Source of the DNA: G965213525 sp965213525
GTDB taxonomy: Bacteria > Actinomycetota > Acidimicrobiia > Acidimicrobiales > Poriferisodalaceae
Reading direction: 5' to 3'
Assembly: GCA_965213525.1 (NCBI GenBank)
Contig: OZ243889.1
Span: 992,001 to 1,056,000, forward strand
Length of the DNA stretch: 64,000 nucleotides
Shown: piece by piece, positions 15,578-23,145 of the stretch
Numbering within the stretch: the stretch's first letter is position 1
How the letters are laid out: each line of letters opens with the position of its first letter
Notes under the pieces: generated by a model
What the model was told of the DNA's origin: nothing
The model's database searches: none
What the model saw: the letters and a program-made list of their open reading frames with translations, nothing else
Made by a program: the position numbers and the translations under genes

Positions 15578-15583
15578 TAAGGT
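15578..15583 (+). promoter_or_regulatory. TAAGGT -10 hexamer, leaderless start of DUF222/HNH gene
   Basis: TAAGGT ends 7 nt before ATG 15591. This favours ATG 15591 over the in-frame GTG at 15561. Confidence 0.55.
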
Positions 15584-15590
15584 GTCGAAC

Positions 15591-16766
15591 ATGCGATCGA
15601 TCGGAGCAGGGTCGGCGGGCGGCGGGCCGGCGGTATCGGTGGATGTGATGGCGACCCGGGCCGCCGTCGACGAGCTGCGCGAGGTCTCCGCCGGCATCGA
15701 GGACGGCGAACGCCGCCGGGTCGCGCTGGTGGGTCGGGTGCTCGACACGTGCTGGTGGCAACTGGACGGGGCCCGCACCCCGGCCGCCTGGTTGCGCGCC
15801 CACCTCGGCGTCGACGACGACACGGCCCGTCGCTTGTTGCGCCTCACCGAGGTCTGCAGCCACCTCGGTGGTTTCGGCGTCGTCTACGCCGGCGGCCAGG
15901 TCAGCGCGGCTCACCTCGAGGTGCTGTCTCGGGCCGTGGCGGGCCGCTGGGATGCGGCGCGCAGCGATGAGGCTGCCCTGGTTGCGGCGGCCACCTGCCA
16001 AGGGCTGACCGCCTGGTCCGACACCTGTGCCGACTGGGCCGCCCGACAAGGGACCGCCGATGCCGAGGAGCGGTACGTCGCCCGGTCGTTGCGCACCCGC
16101 ACCGATCTGTTCGGTGACCTCCACGGCGCCTTCCACCTTCCGGGCGACGACGGACAGCGCGTCCTGGCCGCCCTCGACGCCGCCACCGACCCCGCCGACC
16201 CCGACCACCAGCTGACCGTGCGCAGCTACCCGGCCCGCCGCGCCGACGCCCTCGTCGACCTCGTCTGCGGCGACGGTGAGGACCAGCGCGTCACCACCAC
16301 CGTCGTCGTGGTCGACCGACCCCTCCTCGACGATGGTCCCACCGCCCGGCCCGACAGCTTCGATGTCGAGCAGCGCTGTGATCACCAGTCCGCAGCGATC
16401 AGTCCGGCCGTCGCAGCGCGGCTGGCCTGTGACGCCACCATCGTCGACGTCACCGTCGATGACGCCGGCCTGCCCCTGTTCCTGGGCCGCTCCCGGCGCA
16501 CGTTCACCCGGGCCCAACGCCGCGCCCTGGCCGCCCGCCACCGACGCTGCGCATTCCCCGACTGCCACGTCGCCTACTGGCGCTGCCAGCTCCACCACGC
16601 CCACGAGTGGGCCCACGGCGGACCCACCGACATCGACAACGCCGTCCCCCTGTGCCGCTGGCACCACCACTTGGTCCACGACGGCGGCTGGACCCTCGGC
16701 GGCGAGGGCACGACGTGGGCCTGGCACCCACCCGCCGACACCCCCTGGGACCCGATCACGGTCTAA
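15591..16766 (+). CDS. DUF222/HNH endonuclease family protein (13E12-repeat type)
   Basis: 391-residue protein of the family abundant in actinobacteria as the '13E12 repeat'. The N-terminal DUF222 region (about 30-250) contains ELREVSAGIEDGERRRVALV, ARTPAAWLRAHLGVDDDTAR and GQVSAAHLEVLSRA. The C-terminal HNH nuclease motif is complete: CAFPDCHVAYWRCQLHHAHE with zinc cysteines, GGPTDIDNAVPLCRWHHHLVH with the Asn and final His. Role unknown; family members are often multicopy, possibly mobile. Between 15347 and 15590 there is no gene I can support. Confidence 0.88.
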   Translation: MRSIGAGSAGGGPAVSVDVMATRAAVDELREVSAGIEDGERRRVALVGRVLDTCWWQLDGARTPAAWLRAHLGVDDDTARRLLRLTEVCSHLGGFGVVYAGGQVSAAHLEVLSRAVAGRWDAARSDEAALVAAATCQGLTAWSDTCADWAARQGTADAEERYVARSLRTRTDLFGDLHGAFHLPGDDGQRVLAALDAATDPADPDHQLTVRSYPARRADALVDLVCGDGEDQRVTTTVVVVDRPLLDDGPTARPDSFDVEQRCDHQSAAISPAVAARLACDATIVDVTVDDAGLPLFLGRSRRTFTRAQRRALAARHRRCAFPDCHVAYWRCQLHHAHEWAHGGPTDIDNAVPLCRWHHHLVHDGGWTLGGEGTTWAWHPPADTPWDPITV

Positions 16767-16977
16767 CGACCCATCGGCCCGGCCACCCGCTCACCGGCTC
16801 GACCGTCGCCAGACCTGCCCGCAACGCCATCCAGCGGGAGTGAACCCGGGCTCCCGCCCAGGCGCGACCCGGCCCCGCCGACCGCCCGACCGGTGATGAG
16901 CCCGGCACCGCCGGGCCCGCCGGCGCGGCCCGTGTCGCCGGGGTGCGCTCCACCGCCCGAGAGCCGTGGATCCCGGC

Positions 16978-17037
16978 TCAGAACTCAATGAGGCTACGGG
17001 CCACCTTGCCCTCGCGCATCACTCGAAGGCGTGGTGA
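16978..17037 (-). pseudogene. 3' fragment of a zinc-dependent alcohol dehydrogenase
   Basis: The minus strand ends VMREGKVARSLIEF followed by TGA, the C-terminal signature of NDMA/mycothiol-type zinc alcohol dehydrogenases (AFexMraGkvaRsvIeF). One base is missing just upstream: restoring it would give HAFEVMREG. Nothing further upstream is readable. The surrounding gap 16767-17185 holds no other gene; this scrap suggests a gene was lost here. Confidence 0.5.
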
Positions 17038-17172
17038 CGCTCTCGCCGACGGCTGGCCCCGGCCCGCTCGTCAACACGGCGGCCCGCACAGGTGCTCCCC
17101 TCGGTCGGCGACCGCGGCAACGTACCGGGCCATCGCTGTCGGTGACTCGGGGCACACCCCGATCAGGACGCC

Positions 17173-17178
17173 TACGGT
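17173..17178 (+). promoter_or_regulatory. TACGGT -10 hexamer, leaderless start of nitronate monooxygenase
   Basis: TACGGT ends 7 nt before ATG 17186. Confidence 0.6.
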
Positions 17179-17185
17179 GAGATCC

Positions 17186-18154
17186 ATGCACGACGTCTCC
17201 TTCGACAACCGCGTCACCCGCATGCTCGGCGTGGAACTGCCGATCATCCAGGCGCCGATGGGCTGGATCGCCCGGTCCCAGCTGGCCTCGGCGGTGTCGA
17301 GGGCCGGGGGCATGGGCATCATCGAGACGTCCTCGGGCGAGCTCGACGCCGTCAAGGACGAGATCTACAAGATGCGCGACCTGACCGACCGGCCCTTCGG
17401 GGTCAACATCGCCCAGGCGTTCGTGAAGGACCCCAACATCGTCGAGTTCGTCGTCGACCAGGGCATCCGGTTCGTGACCACCTCGGCCGGATCACCCACC
17501 CGCTACACCGGCGCCCTCAAGGCCGCCGGCCTCACCGTCTTCCACGTCGTGCCCCACCTCGCCGGCGCCCTCAAGGCCGTCGACGCCGGGGTGGACGGCC
17601 TCATCGTCGAGGGCGGCGAGGGCGGCGGGTTCAAGAACCCCGACGACGTCGCCTCCATGGTGCTGTTGCCGCTGGTGGCCTCCAAGGTCGACGTGCCGAT
17701 CGTCGCCGCCGGGGGCATCGTCGACGGCGCCTCCATGGCCGCCGCCTTCGCCCTCGGCGCCGAGGGCGTCCAGCTCGGCACCCGGATGGTGTCAGCGGCA
17801 GAGTCGCCCGTGCACGACAACTGGAAGCAGGCCATCGTCGACGCCCGCGAGACCGACACGCTGTTCTTGAACCGCGAGATCGGCCCTGGCCTGCGGGCGC
17901 TGCGCACCGAGCGCACCGAGCAGCTCGCCCGACGCCACGACCACAACGCCATGGCCGACATGGCCAACGCCATGGACCTCTACTTCGGCGGCGACATGGA
18001 GGCCGCGATCGCCCTGTCCGGCCAGGTAGCCGGGCGCATCGACGAGGTGCGACCGGTGGCCGACATCCTCGCCGACCTCGTCACAGGCTTCGGCGAAACG
18101 ATCAGCCGACTGGCTCGCAGCTACGCCCCCGAAGGGGCGCCGGCGGCCGGCTGA
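17186..18154 (+). CDS. nitronate monooxygenase / 2-nitropropane dioxygenase family
   Basis: 322-residue FMN-dependent TIM-barrel protein. It opens with LGVELPIIQAPMGWIARSQLASAVSRAGGMG, the family start. GGEGGGFKNPDD is the phosphate-binding Gly-rich turn and PIVAAGGIVDGASMAAAFALGAEGVQLGTR is the C-terminal FMN phosphate site. Members oxidise alkyl nitronates or act as trans-2-enoyl-ACP reductases (FabK-like) in some lineages. With a desaturase next door, a lipid role is possible but not shown. Own leaderless promoter. Confidence 0.85.
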   Translation: MHDVSFDNRVTRMLGVELPIIQAPMGWIARSQLASAVSRAGGMGIIETSSGELDAVKDEIYKMRDLTDRPFGVNIAQAFVKDPNIVEFVVDQGIRFVTTSAGSPTRYTGALKAAGLTVFHVVPHLAGALKAVDAGVDGLIVEGGEGGGFKNPDDVASMVLLPLVASKVDVPIVAAGGIVDGASMAAAFALGAEGVQLGTRMVSAAESPVHDNWKQAIVDARETDTLFLNREIGPGLRALRTERTEQLARRHDHNAMADMANAMDLYFGGDMEAAIALSGQVAGRIDEVRPVADILADLVTGFGETISRLARSYAPEGAPAAG

Positions 18155-18213
18155 GTCGGCCCCCGGCCCCGGCGCCGGCCCGTCACGGATCGGAGTCGGC
18201 CGGCACCATGATG

Positions 18214-18219
18214 TATGGT
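18214..18219 (+). promoter_or_regulatory. TATGGT -10 hexamer, leaderless start of desaturase
   Basis: TATGGT ends 7 nt before GTG 18227. The hexamer overlaps the alternative ATG at 18215, which makes that ATG an unlikely start. Confidence 0.6.
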
Positions 18220-18226
18220 CACCGCC

Positions 18227-19264
18227 GTGACCGACGTGGACACCGCTCCCGGCGCCCGGGCCGACGACGAGTGGGACGCCGCCATCGCCCCGTTCACCGG
18301 CGCGATGGCCCCCGACGGCCTCGAGCCGTTCGCCGGGTCCGAGCGGCTGCGCCCCGACGGGCGCCCCCGTCGTGAGCTGCGCGACGAGCTGCGCCGCATC
18401 CCCGACGCCCGCAACGCCGTGGCCGTGGTGACGACGCTGATCCAACCGCCGCTGGTGGCCTGGGCGGCGCTGCACCTCGACCACCCGGTCACCTGGATGC
18501 TGGCCGTGCTGGTGATGGGCACGTTCTTCGCCCGCCTGGCCGCCCTGCACCACGAGGGCGCGCACCGGCTGCTGTGCTCGAACCGCCGCATCAACGACGC
18601 CGTCGGCGTGGTGGTGCTCGGGTGGCTGGGCTTCGGCGACTGCGGCGACACCTACCGCCGGGTGCACGCCGCCCACCACCGCGACGAGATGGGTCCTCGC
18701 GAACCCGATCTCGGCCTCTACGCCCGCTACCCGGTCACCCGATCGTCGATGCGACGCAAGCTCACCCGCGACGCGCTCGGTGTCTCTGGCTACAAGAACC
18801 TGAAGCCGGCCCTGGTCGGGCTGTGGCGCCCCGAACGCCGGGCCCGGGCGCTGCGCACGTTGGCGGGCATGGCGGTGACCTTCGCCGCCTACGCCCTGGC
18901 CGGGGTGCCGTGGCTGTGGGTCGCGCTGTGGCTGCTCCCGTGGCTGTGCGTGTGGCGGGTCATCAACCGGCTGCGCGCCATCGCCGAGCACGGCGGCATG
19001 ACCCGCTCGGCCGATCGGCGGCGCACCACCCACGACGTGCGCCAGCACCTGCTCGCCCGCCTCACGATCGTGCCGTACAACATCGGCTACCACCTCGCCC
19101 ACCACGTCGACTCGGGCATTCCGTGGACCAACCTGCCCCGCCTCCACGACGTGCTCGTCGCCGACGGCTACGCCCGACCCGACCAGACGTGGTCGTCCTA
19201 CCCGGCGCTGTGGCGCGCCCTCGCCCGGGGGCGAGGCGACGCCGACGCCGAGGTCGGCGCCTGA
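18227..19264 (+). CDS. membrane fatty acid desaturase
   Basis: 345-residue di-iron membrane desaturase. The three histidine clusters that bind the iron pair are present: HHEGAHR (about residue 110), HAAHHRDEMG (about 150) and HLAHHVDSGIPW (about 285). Hydrophobic segments lie at about 70-105, 125-140 and 210-245. It should introduce a cis double bond into membrane acyl chains, or act on a carotenoid-like substrate. GTG 18227 is preferred over ATG 18215 because the -10 hexamer ends 7 nt before the former. The mini-ORF and PaaX-like gene follow on the same strand. Confidence 0.85.
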   Translation: MTDVDTAPGARADDEWDAAIAPFTGAMAPDGLEPFAGSERLRPDGRPRRELRDELRRIPDARNAVAVVTTLIQPPLVAWAALHLDHPVTWMLAVLVMGTFFARLAALHHEGAHRLLCSNRRINDAVGVVVLGWLGFGDCGDTYRRVHAAHHRDEMGPREPDLGLYARYPVTRSSMRRKLTRDALGVSGYKNLKPALVGLWRPERRARALRTLAGMAVTFAAYALAGVPWLWVALWLLPWLCVWRVINRLRAIAEHGGMTRSADRRRTTHDVRQHLLARLTIVPYNIGYHLAHHVDSGIPWTNLPRLHDVLVADGYARPDQTWSSYPALWRALARGRGDADAEVGA

Positions 19265-19274
19265 AGCTCAGCGG

Positions 19275-19355
19275 ATGACCCCCGACCCCAGCCCCGCAGG
19301 TGTCCCGGGCGGGTGGACCCCCGACCCCGACCCCGCAGGTGCCCCCGGCGGGTGA
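19275..19355 (+). CDS. 26-codon ORF of two 13-residue repeats, coupled to the PaaX-like gene
   Basis: ATG 19275 opens a 26-residue frame whose peptide is nearly a doubled 13-mer (TPDPSPAGVPGGW then TPDPDPAGAPGG). Its TGA overlaps the GTG of the PaaX-like gene as GTGA, so its translation could drive re-initiation there. It starts 10 bases after the desaturase stop and could link the two genes translationally. Whether the peptide itself is made is unknown; the coding case rests on the repeat being in frame and on the overlap. Confidence 0.35.
   Translation: MTPDPSPAGVPGGWTPDPDPAGAPGG
19277..19354. repeat. 39-bp tandem duplication ending at a start codon
   Basis: Two 39-bp copies, 19277-19315 and 19316-19354, differ at three positions. 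Each ends GCGGGTG, and in the second copy that terminal GTG is the start codon of the PaaX-like gene. The duplication therefore covers the translation initiation region. Confidence 0.9.
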
Positions 19356-20218
19356 CCACCGACCTCGGACCGGCAGTCGCGGGGGCGTCAGCACCAGCGC
19401 TCACCGCCCGCCAGATCCTGCTGTCGACCCTGCTCGGCACCGACCCGCCCCGCCTTCCGGTCGCCCGGCTGGTTCGGGCGGCTGAGTTGTTCGACGTCGC
19501 CGAGGGCACGGCCCGCACCGCCCTGTCACGCATGGCGGCCGCAGGTGAGGTCATCCACGCCGACGGCTGGTACGAGCTCGCCGGCCCGCTCCTCGACCGA
19601 GGAGACCGGCAGCGACGAGCCCGGCACCCCGCCCGCCGCCCCTGGGATGGCACCTGGGTCGTGGTGGTGGTGCGGGCCGGCGGGCGCAGCCGAAGCGAGC
19701 GTGACGCCTTGCGCCGGGCCGCTCGCGCCGCCCGCCTGGGAGCGTTGCGCGACGGCGTGTGGGCACGGCCCGACAACCTCGACGAACCGCTGCCCGATGC
19801 GCTGGTGCACCACGCCGACCACTTCCGCAGCGCCCGCCCCGCCGCCGGCCCCGATGATCAGGTCGGGCATCCACCCGCTGGCGGCCCCGACACCGGCCCC
19901 GCCGATGATGGCGCACGGCTGGCCGTCGCGCTGTGGGATCTGGACGCCTGGGCCGCGGACGCCGCGCAGCTGGGCCGACAGGTGCGAGACCTGTCCGGCC
20001 GCCTCGACTCGGACCCATCCGTACCGGACCCCCCGGTGCTACGGGAGGGCTTCGTGGTGTCGGCGGCGGTGCTGCGCCACCTCCTCGCCGATCCGCTGCT
20101 GCCCGACGAGTTGACCCCGCCGGGCTGGCCCGCCCGGTCGCTGCGTGACGACTACGACCGCTTCGACTCCGCCTACCGGGCGGCCCTTCTCACCCTCTTC
20201 GAGTCGGCCGGACGGTGA
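19352..20218 (+). CDS. PaaX-like transcriptional regulator
   Basis: 288-residue protein with a PaaX-type winged helix at the N-terminus: LTARQILLSTLLGTDPP, then VRAAELFDVAEGTARTALSRMAAAGEV, the recognition-helix region. The PaaX middle domain follows (WDGTWVVVVVRAGGRSRSERDALR, LGALRDGVWARPDNL) and the C-terminal domain has RSLRDDYDRFDSAYRAALLTLF. PaaX represses phenylacetate catabolism in E. coli by sensing phenylacetyl-CoA. No paa genes are in view, so here it more likely controls acyl-CoA related genes, perhaps the adjacent desaturase. Its start codon sits at the end of a tandem duplication and overlaps the stop of a 26-codon ORF. Confidence 0.85.
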   Translation: MTTDLGPAVAGASAPALTARQILLSTLLGTDPPRLPVARLVRAAELFDVAEGTARTALSRMAAAGEVIHADGWYELAGPLLDRGDRQRRARHPARRPWDGTWVVVVVRAGGRSRSERDALRRAARAARLGALRDGVWARPDNLDEPLPDALVHHADHFRSARPAAGPDDQVGHPPAGGPDTGPADDGARLAVALWDLDAWAADAAQLGRQVRDLSGRLDSDPSVPDPPVLREGFVVSAAVLRHLLADPLLPDELTPPGWPARSLRDDYDRFDSAYRAALLTLFESAGR

Positions 20219-20285
20219 CCGAGCGCGCCGTGGCCCGTTCCGACGGCGCCGGCCTGGCCATCTGGCGCGCCGGGCACCTCCGTCG

Positions 20286-20789
20286 TCAGCCCGGGCGCAG
20301 CACCATGAGCGCGAGCACGCCGGCCACCGCCGGCCACAACGCCGCCACGGCCACGGTGGCTCGCCGTCGGAGCGCGGCGTCACCCGCGTCGGTCGCAGTG
20401 CTCGTGACGCCGGCCGACCGGGCGTGGTGCCGGTCGGCACCGGACCGGCCGAGCCCGTCGCCGGCCCGATCGAGATCGTCCAAGATCGGCAGGACGAGCA
20501 CCGCCCCGCCGACCCCAGCCAGAGCCAGCAGCGACAGCGCACCTGACACCCACCCGTCGCCGAAGCTCCACGGCCCGACGGCCACCATCACAGCCCCGAC
20601 GGCGGTGGCCACACCGAGCCCGCCGACGCCACCCCGGCGCAGCACGTCGGCTGCGGCGCGCCCCGAGGCGCCGGTGGCGGTCATCACCCCGGCCGCGACC
20701 ACGCCCGCCGCACCCGTGGTGGCAGCCAGGACGTGGACGACGAGCAGCACCCGGTAGGCCGCATCGCCGAGGGAGAGCGCGCCGGCCAC
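20286..20789 (-). CDS. integral membrane protein, DUF2269-like
   Basis: 167-residue protein with about four hydrophobic helices: AAYRVLLVVHVLAATTGAAG, a second around GVGGLGVATAVGAVMVAVG, a third around GALSLLALAGVGGAVLVLP, and a C-terminal one (TVAVAALWPAVAGVLALMVL). The pattern and the opening VLLVVHVLAA with a His in helix 1 resemble DUF2269 proteins. Function unknown. GTG 20789 is supported by a TAACGT hexamer 7 nt upstream on the minus strand. It is divergent from the phosphodiesterase. Confidence 0.7.
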   Translation of the reverse strand: MAGALSLGDAAYRVLLVVHVLAATTGAAGVVAAGVMTATGASGRAAADVLRRGGVGGLGVATAVGAVMVAVGPWSFGDGWVSGALSLLALAGVGGAVLVLPILDDLDRAGDGLGRSGADRHHARSAGVTSTATDAGDAALRRRATVAVAALWPAVAGVLALMVLRPG

Positions 20790-20796
20790 CCCGTCG

Positions 20797-20802
20797 ACGT
20801 TA
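20797..20802 (-). promoter_or_regulatory. TAACGT -10 hexamer, leaderless start of membrane protein gene
   Basis: On the minus strand TAACGT is followed by 7 nt and GTG 20789. Confidence 0.55.
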
Positions 20803-20837
20803 CGAGCCCCCGGCGTGCAGCGACCCACGGCGGTCGT

Positions 20838-21719
20838 GTGACACTGGTCGACGTGGCGACCCACGTCGTGCAGCTCACCGACACCCACGCCCTGGCCGAG
20901 GGGTCCACGACCAGCTTCGGGCTCGACACCAACGCCCGCCTCGAACAGGCCGTGCGTCGCATCGAGGGACTTCAGCCACCCGCCGACGTGGTGGTGATCT
21001 CGGGCGATCTGACCGATGGCGGCACCGACGTCGAGTTCGACGCGCTGCTGGCCCGCCTCGCACCCCTGCAGGCGCCGGTGTGGCCGGTGGTCGGCAACCA
21101 CGACGAGCGTGACGGGCTGCGCCGCGCCTTCCCCGGCGTCGACACCGCCGACGCGCCCGGATCGACGTGGCAGTGGGTCTCCGAGCTCGACGAGGTGCGG
21201 ATCGTCGCCCTCGACACCACGATCGAGGGTCGCCACGACGGCGAGCTCGACGACGCCCGCCTCGGGTGGCTCGACGACCGCCTCGGCGAGCAGCCCGGCC
21301 GGGTGACGATCGTGGCCATGCACCACCCACCGTTCACCACCGGCATCTGGTGGATGGACGCCGGGGCGCTGCGCCGCGGGGCCGACGGGCTGCGAGCCGT
21401 CGTCGCCGACCACCCCCAGGTGCGACGCATCATCTGCGGGCACCACCACCGCTCGATCATCACGAGCTGGGGTGCCACCGTCGTGTCGGTGGCACCGAGC
21501 ACCGCCCACCAGGTGCACCTCGACCTAAGCCCCGAGTCGCCGGCCCGCTTCACCACCGAGCCCGGAGGGTTCCACCTCCACGTGGTCGACGGTGATGACG
21601 TCACCACCCACGTCGTGACCGCCGATCCGCCCGAGCGGATCGTCGAGCTGGCCGGCGGGCGCGACGGGTGGGAGCGCTTCGCCCGACGGCTCCGCTCGGG
21701 GGCACCGCTGGAGAAGTGA
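20838..21719 (+). CDS. metallophosphoesterase, cyclic nucleotide phosphodiesterase (CpdA) type
   Basis: 293-residue calcineurin-like phosphoesterase. All metal motifs are visible in order: QLTDTHA (DxH), ISGDLTDGG (GD), VVGNHDERDG (GNHD), AMHHPPF and CGHHHRS (GHxH). This layout matches class III cyclic nucleotide phosphodiesterases such as CpdA/Rv0805, which hydrolyse cAMP and related substrates. The GTG start at 20838 is chosen from alignment of the TDTH motif near residue 15; no clear -10 hexamer is seen. Confidence 0.85.
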   Translation: MTLVDVATHVVQLTDTHALAEGSTTSFGLDTNARLEQAVRRIEGLQPPADVVVISGDLTDGGTDVEFDALLARLAPLQAPVWPVVGNHDERDGLRRAFPGVDTADAPGSTWQWVSELDEVRIVALDTTIEGRHDGELDDARLGWLDDRLGEQPGRVTIVAMHHPPFTTGIWWMDAGALRRGADGLRAVVADHPQVRRIICGHHHRSIITSWGATVVSVAPSTAHQVHLDLSPESPARFTTEPGGFHLHVVDGDDVTTHVVTADPPERIVELAGGRDGWERFARRLRSGAPLEK

Positions 21720-21813
21720 CGCCAAGGCCGCCGGCCGGGGCGCACCGGACGGGCGTTGCCGGGCGGGCGTTGCCGGCCGAGGCGCTGGGCTGAACGGCAG
21801 CGACCCCGACAGG

Positions 21814-21819
21814 TAGCGT
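21814..21819 (+). promoter_or_regulatory. TAGCGT -10 hexamer ahead of a 7-codon leaderless ORF
   Basis: TAGCGT ends 7 nt before GTG 21827, which opens a mini-ORF rather than the CoA-transferase itself. Confidence 0.55.
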
Positions 21820-21826
21820 CGACGAG

Positions 21827-21850
21827 GTGACCTCCGACACGCTTCGATGA
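21827..21850 (+). promoter_or_regulatory. 7-codon leaderless mini-ORF coupled to CoA-transferase start
   Basis: GTG 21827 starts a 7-codon frame (VTSDTLR) whose TGA at 21848-21850 overlaps ATG 21847 of the CoA-transferase as ATGA. A leaderless transcript would present this GTG to the ribosome first, and termination would deliver ribosomes to the ATG. It is listed as regulatory because the peptide is unlikely to matter. Confidence 0.4.
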
Positions 21851-23136
21851 CCGGCCGACGATCTGAACCGGCCGGGGCGCCTGGCCCACAGCGGCCCGGT
21901 GCGGGTGGCATCGATCCGGCCGACCTGGCCGAGCCGGCGGTCCCGGCCGATCAGGCCGAGCGGTCCGACGGGGCAGGTGTCGGACCCCTCGACGGTCTGC
22001 GGGTGCTCGATCTCGCCCGGGTGCTGTCGGGCCCCTACGTCGGTCGGATGCTGTCAGATCTCGGCGCTGACGTGGTCAAGGTCGAGCCGCCCGGCGGGGA
22101 CGTCACCCGCCACTGGGGACGACAGGTCGCCGGCCTGTCGGGCTACTTCACCCAGCAGAACGCCGGCAAGCGCAACATCGGCGTCGATCTCGGCGCCGAG
22201 GGCGGTGCCGAGCTGGTCGCCGGACTGGCCGCTGTCGCCGACGTGGTCATCGAGAACTTCCGACCCGGTGTGCTGGCCCGCCACGGCCTCGCCTACGACG
22301 ACCTGTGCGAGACCAACCCCCACCTGGTGATGCTGTCGATCACCGGGTTCGGCCAGACGGGCCCCGAGACCCATCGCCAGGCCTACGCACCCGTCCTGCA
22401 CGCCGAATCCGGGGTGCTGGCCCGCCAGGCCCACTTCGACGGACGTCCCGCCACCGACTTCGTGCTGTCGGTCGCTGACACCAACGCCGCCCTCCACGGC
22501 CTGGTCGGCGTCATGGCTGCGCTGGCCATGCGGGAGCGCACCGGGCGGGGCGCCCACGTCGATCTCGCCATGCTCGACGCCATGGTCGCCACCGACGACT
22601 ACGTCCACCACGCCCTCGACGGCGACCCGGCGGTGCGCCTCGGCGGCCAGGTCTTCCCCGCCCGCTGGGGTGAGGTGCTGATCTCGAGCGAACCGAAGTA
22701 CCTCTGGGCCCAGCTGCGTGACGTCCACGGCCTGGTCGACCCGACCCCGCCCGGGGCGTCGCTGACCGCCAAGATCGAGCACCGCCGGGGCGCCATCGCC
22801 AGGTGGGTCGCCGCCTTCGACGACCCCGCTGCGCTGCACGCCGCCCTCGCCGAAGCCAACCTGGCCAGCGCCGAGGTCCGGGCCTCCGCACAGGTCGTCG
22901 ACGCGCCGTCCCTGGCCCACCGGGAGGCCTTCGTCGAGCTCGACGACCGCGCCGGCGGCACCCGCCGTGTGGTCCGGGCCCCGTACCGGATGACCGGTGC
23001 CGCCGTCGGCCCCCGCCGCCCGGCCGCCCACCGGGGCGAGCACGACGCCGAGGTCCTCGCCGAGTGGCTGGGAGTGGGTGCTGACGGTGTCGAGGTGCTG
23101 GCCGACGCCGGCGTCCTCGGCCGTCCCGCTCCCTGA
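21847..23136 (+). CDS. CaiB/BaiF family (class III) CoA-transferase
   Basis: 429-residue class III CoA-transferase, moving CoA between carboxylic acids. After a roughly 45-residue low-complexity N-terminus it shows PLDGLRVLDLARVLSGPYVGRMLSDLGADVVKVE, then NIGVDLGAEGGAELVAGLAA and VVIENFRPGVLARHGL. The active-site Asp is probably in LSVADTNAALHGLVGVMAAL, followed by RTGRGAHVDLAMLDAM. Substrate unknown. A leaderless mini-ORF overlaps its ATG. The ABC ATPase gene follows after 9 bases and is probably co-transcribed. Confidence 0.88.
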   Translation: MTGRRSEPAGAPGPQRPGAGGIDPADLAEPAVPADQAERSDGAGVGPLDGLRVLDLARVLSGPYVGRMLSDLGADVVKVEPPGGDVTRHWGRQVAGLSGYFTQQNAGKRNIGVDLGAEGGAELVAGLAAVADVVIENFRPGVLARHGLAYDDLCETNPHLVMLSITGFGQTGPETHRQAYAPVLHAESGVLARQAHFDGRPATDFVLSVADTNAALHGLVGVMAALAMRERTGRGAHVDLAMLDAMVATDDYVHHALDGDPAVRLGGQVFPARWGEVLISSEPKYLWAQLRDVHGLVDPTPPGASLTAKIEHRRGAIARWVAAFDDPAALHAALAEANLASAEVRASAQVVDAPSLAHREAFVELDDRAGGTRRVVRAPYRMTGAAVGPRRPAAHRGEHDAEVLAEWLGVGADGVEVLADAGVLGRPAP

Positions 23137-23145
23137 CGCTGGTCC

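Noticed and set aside
18215..18226. ATG start for the desaturase
   Set aside because: It lies inside the -10 hexamer; GTG 18227 has the leaderless spacing.
20215..20757. Plus-strand 180-codon frame
   Set aside because: Ala/Thr/Pro-rich shadow of the minus-strand membrane protein, which has clear hydrophobic helices and a leaderless promoter.
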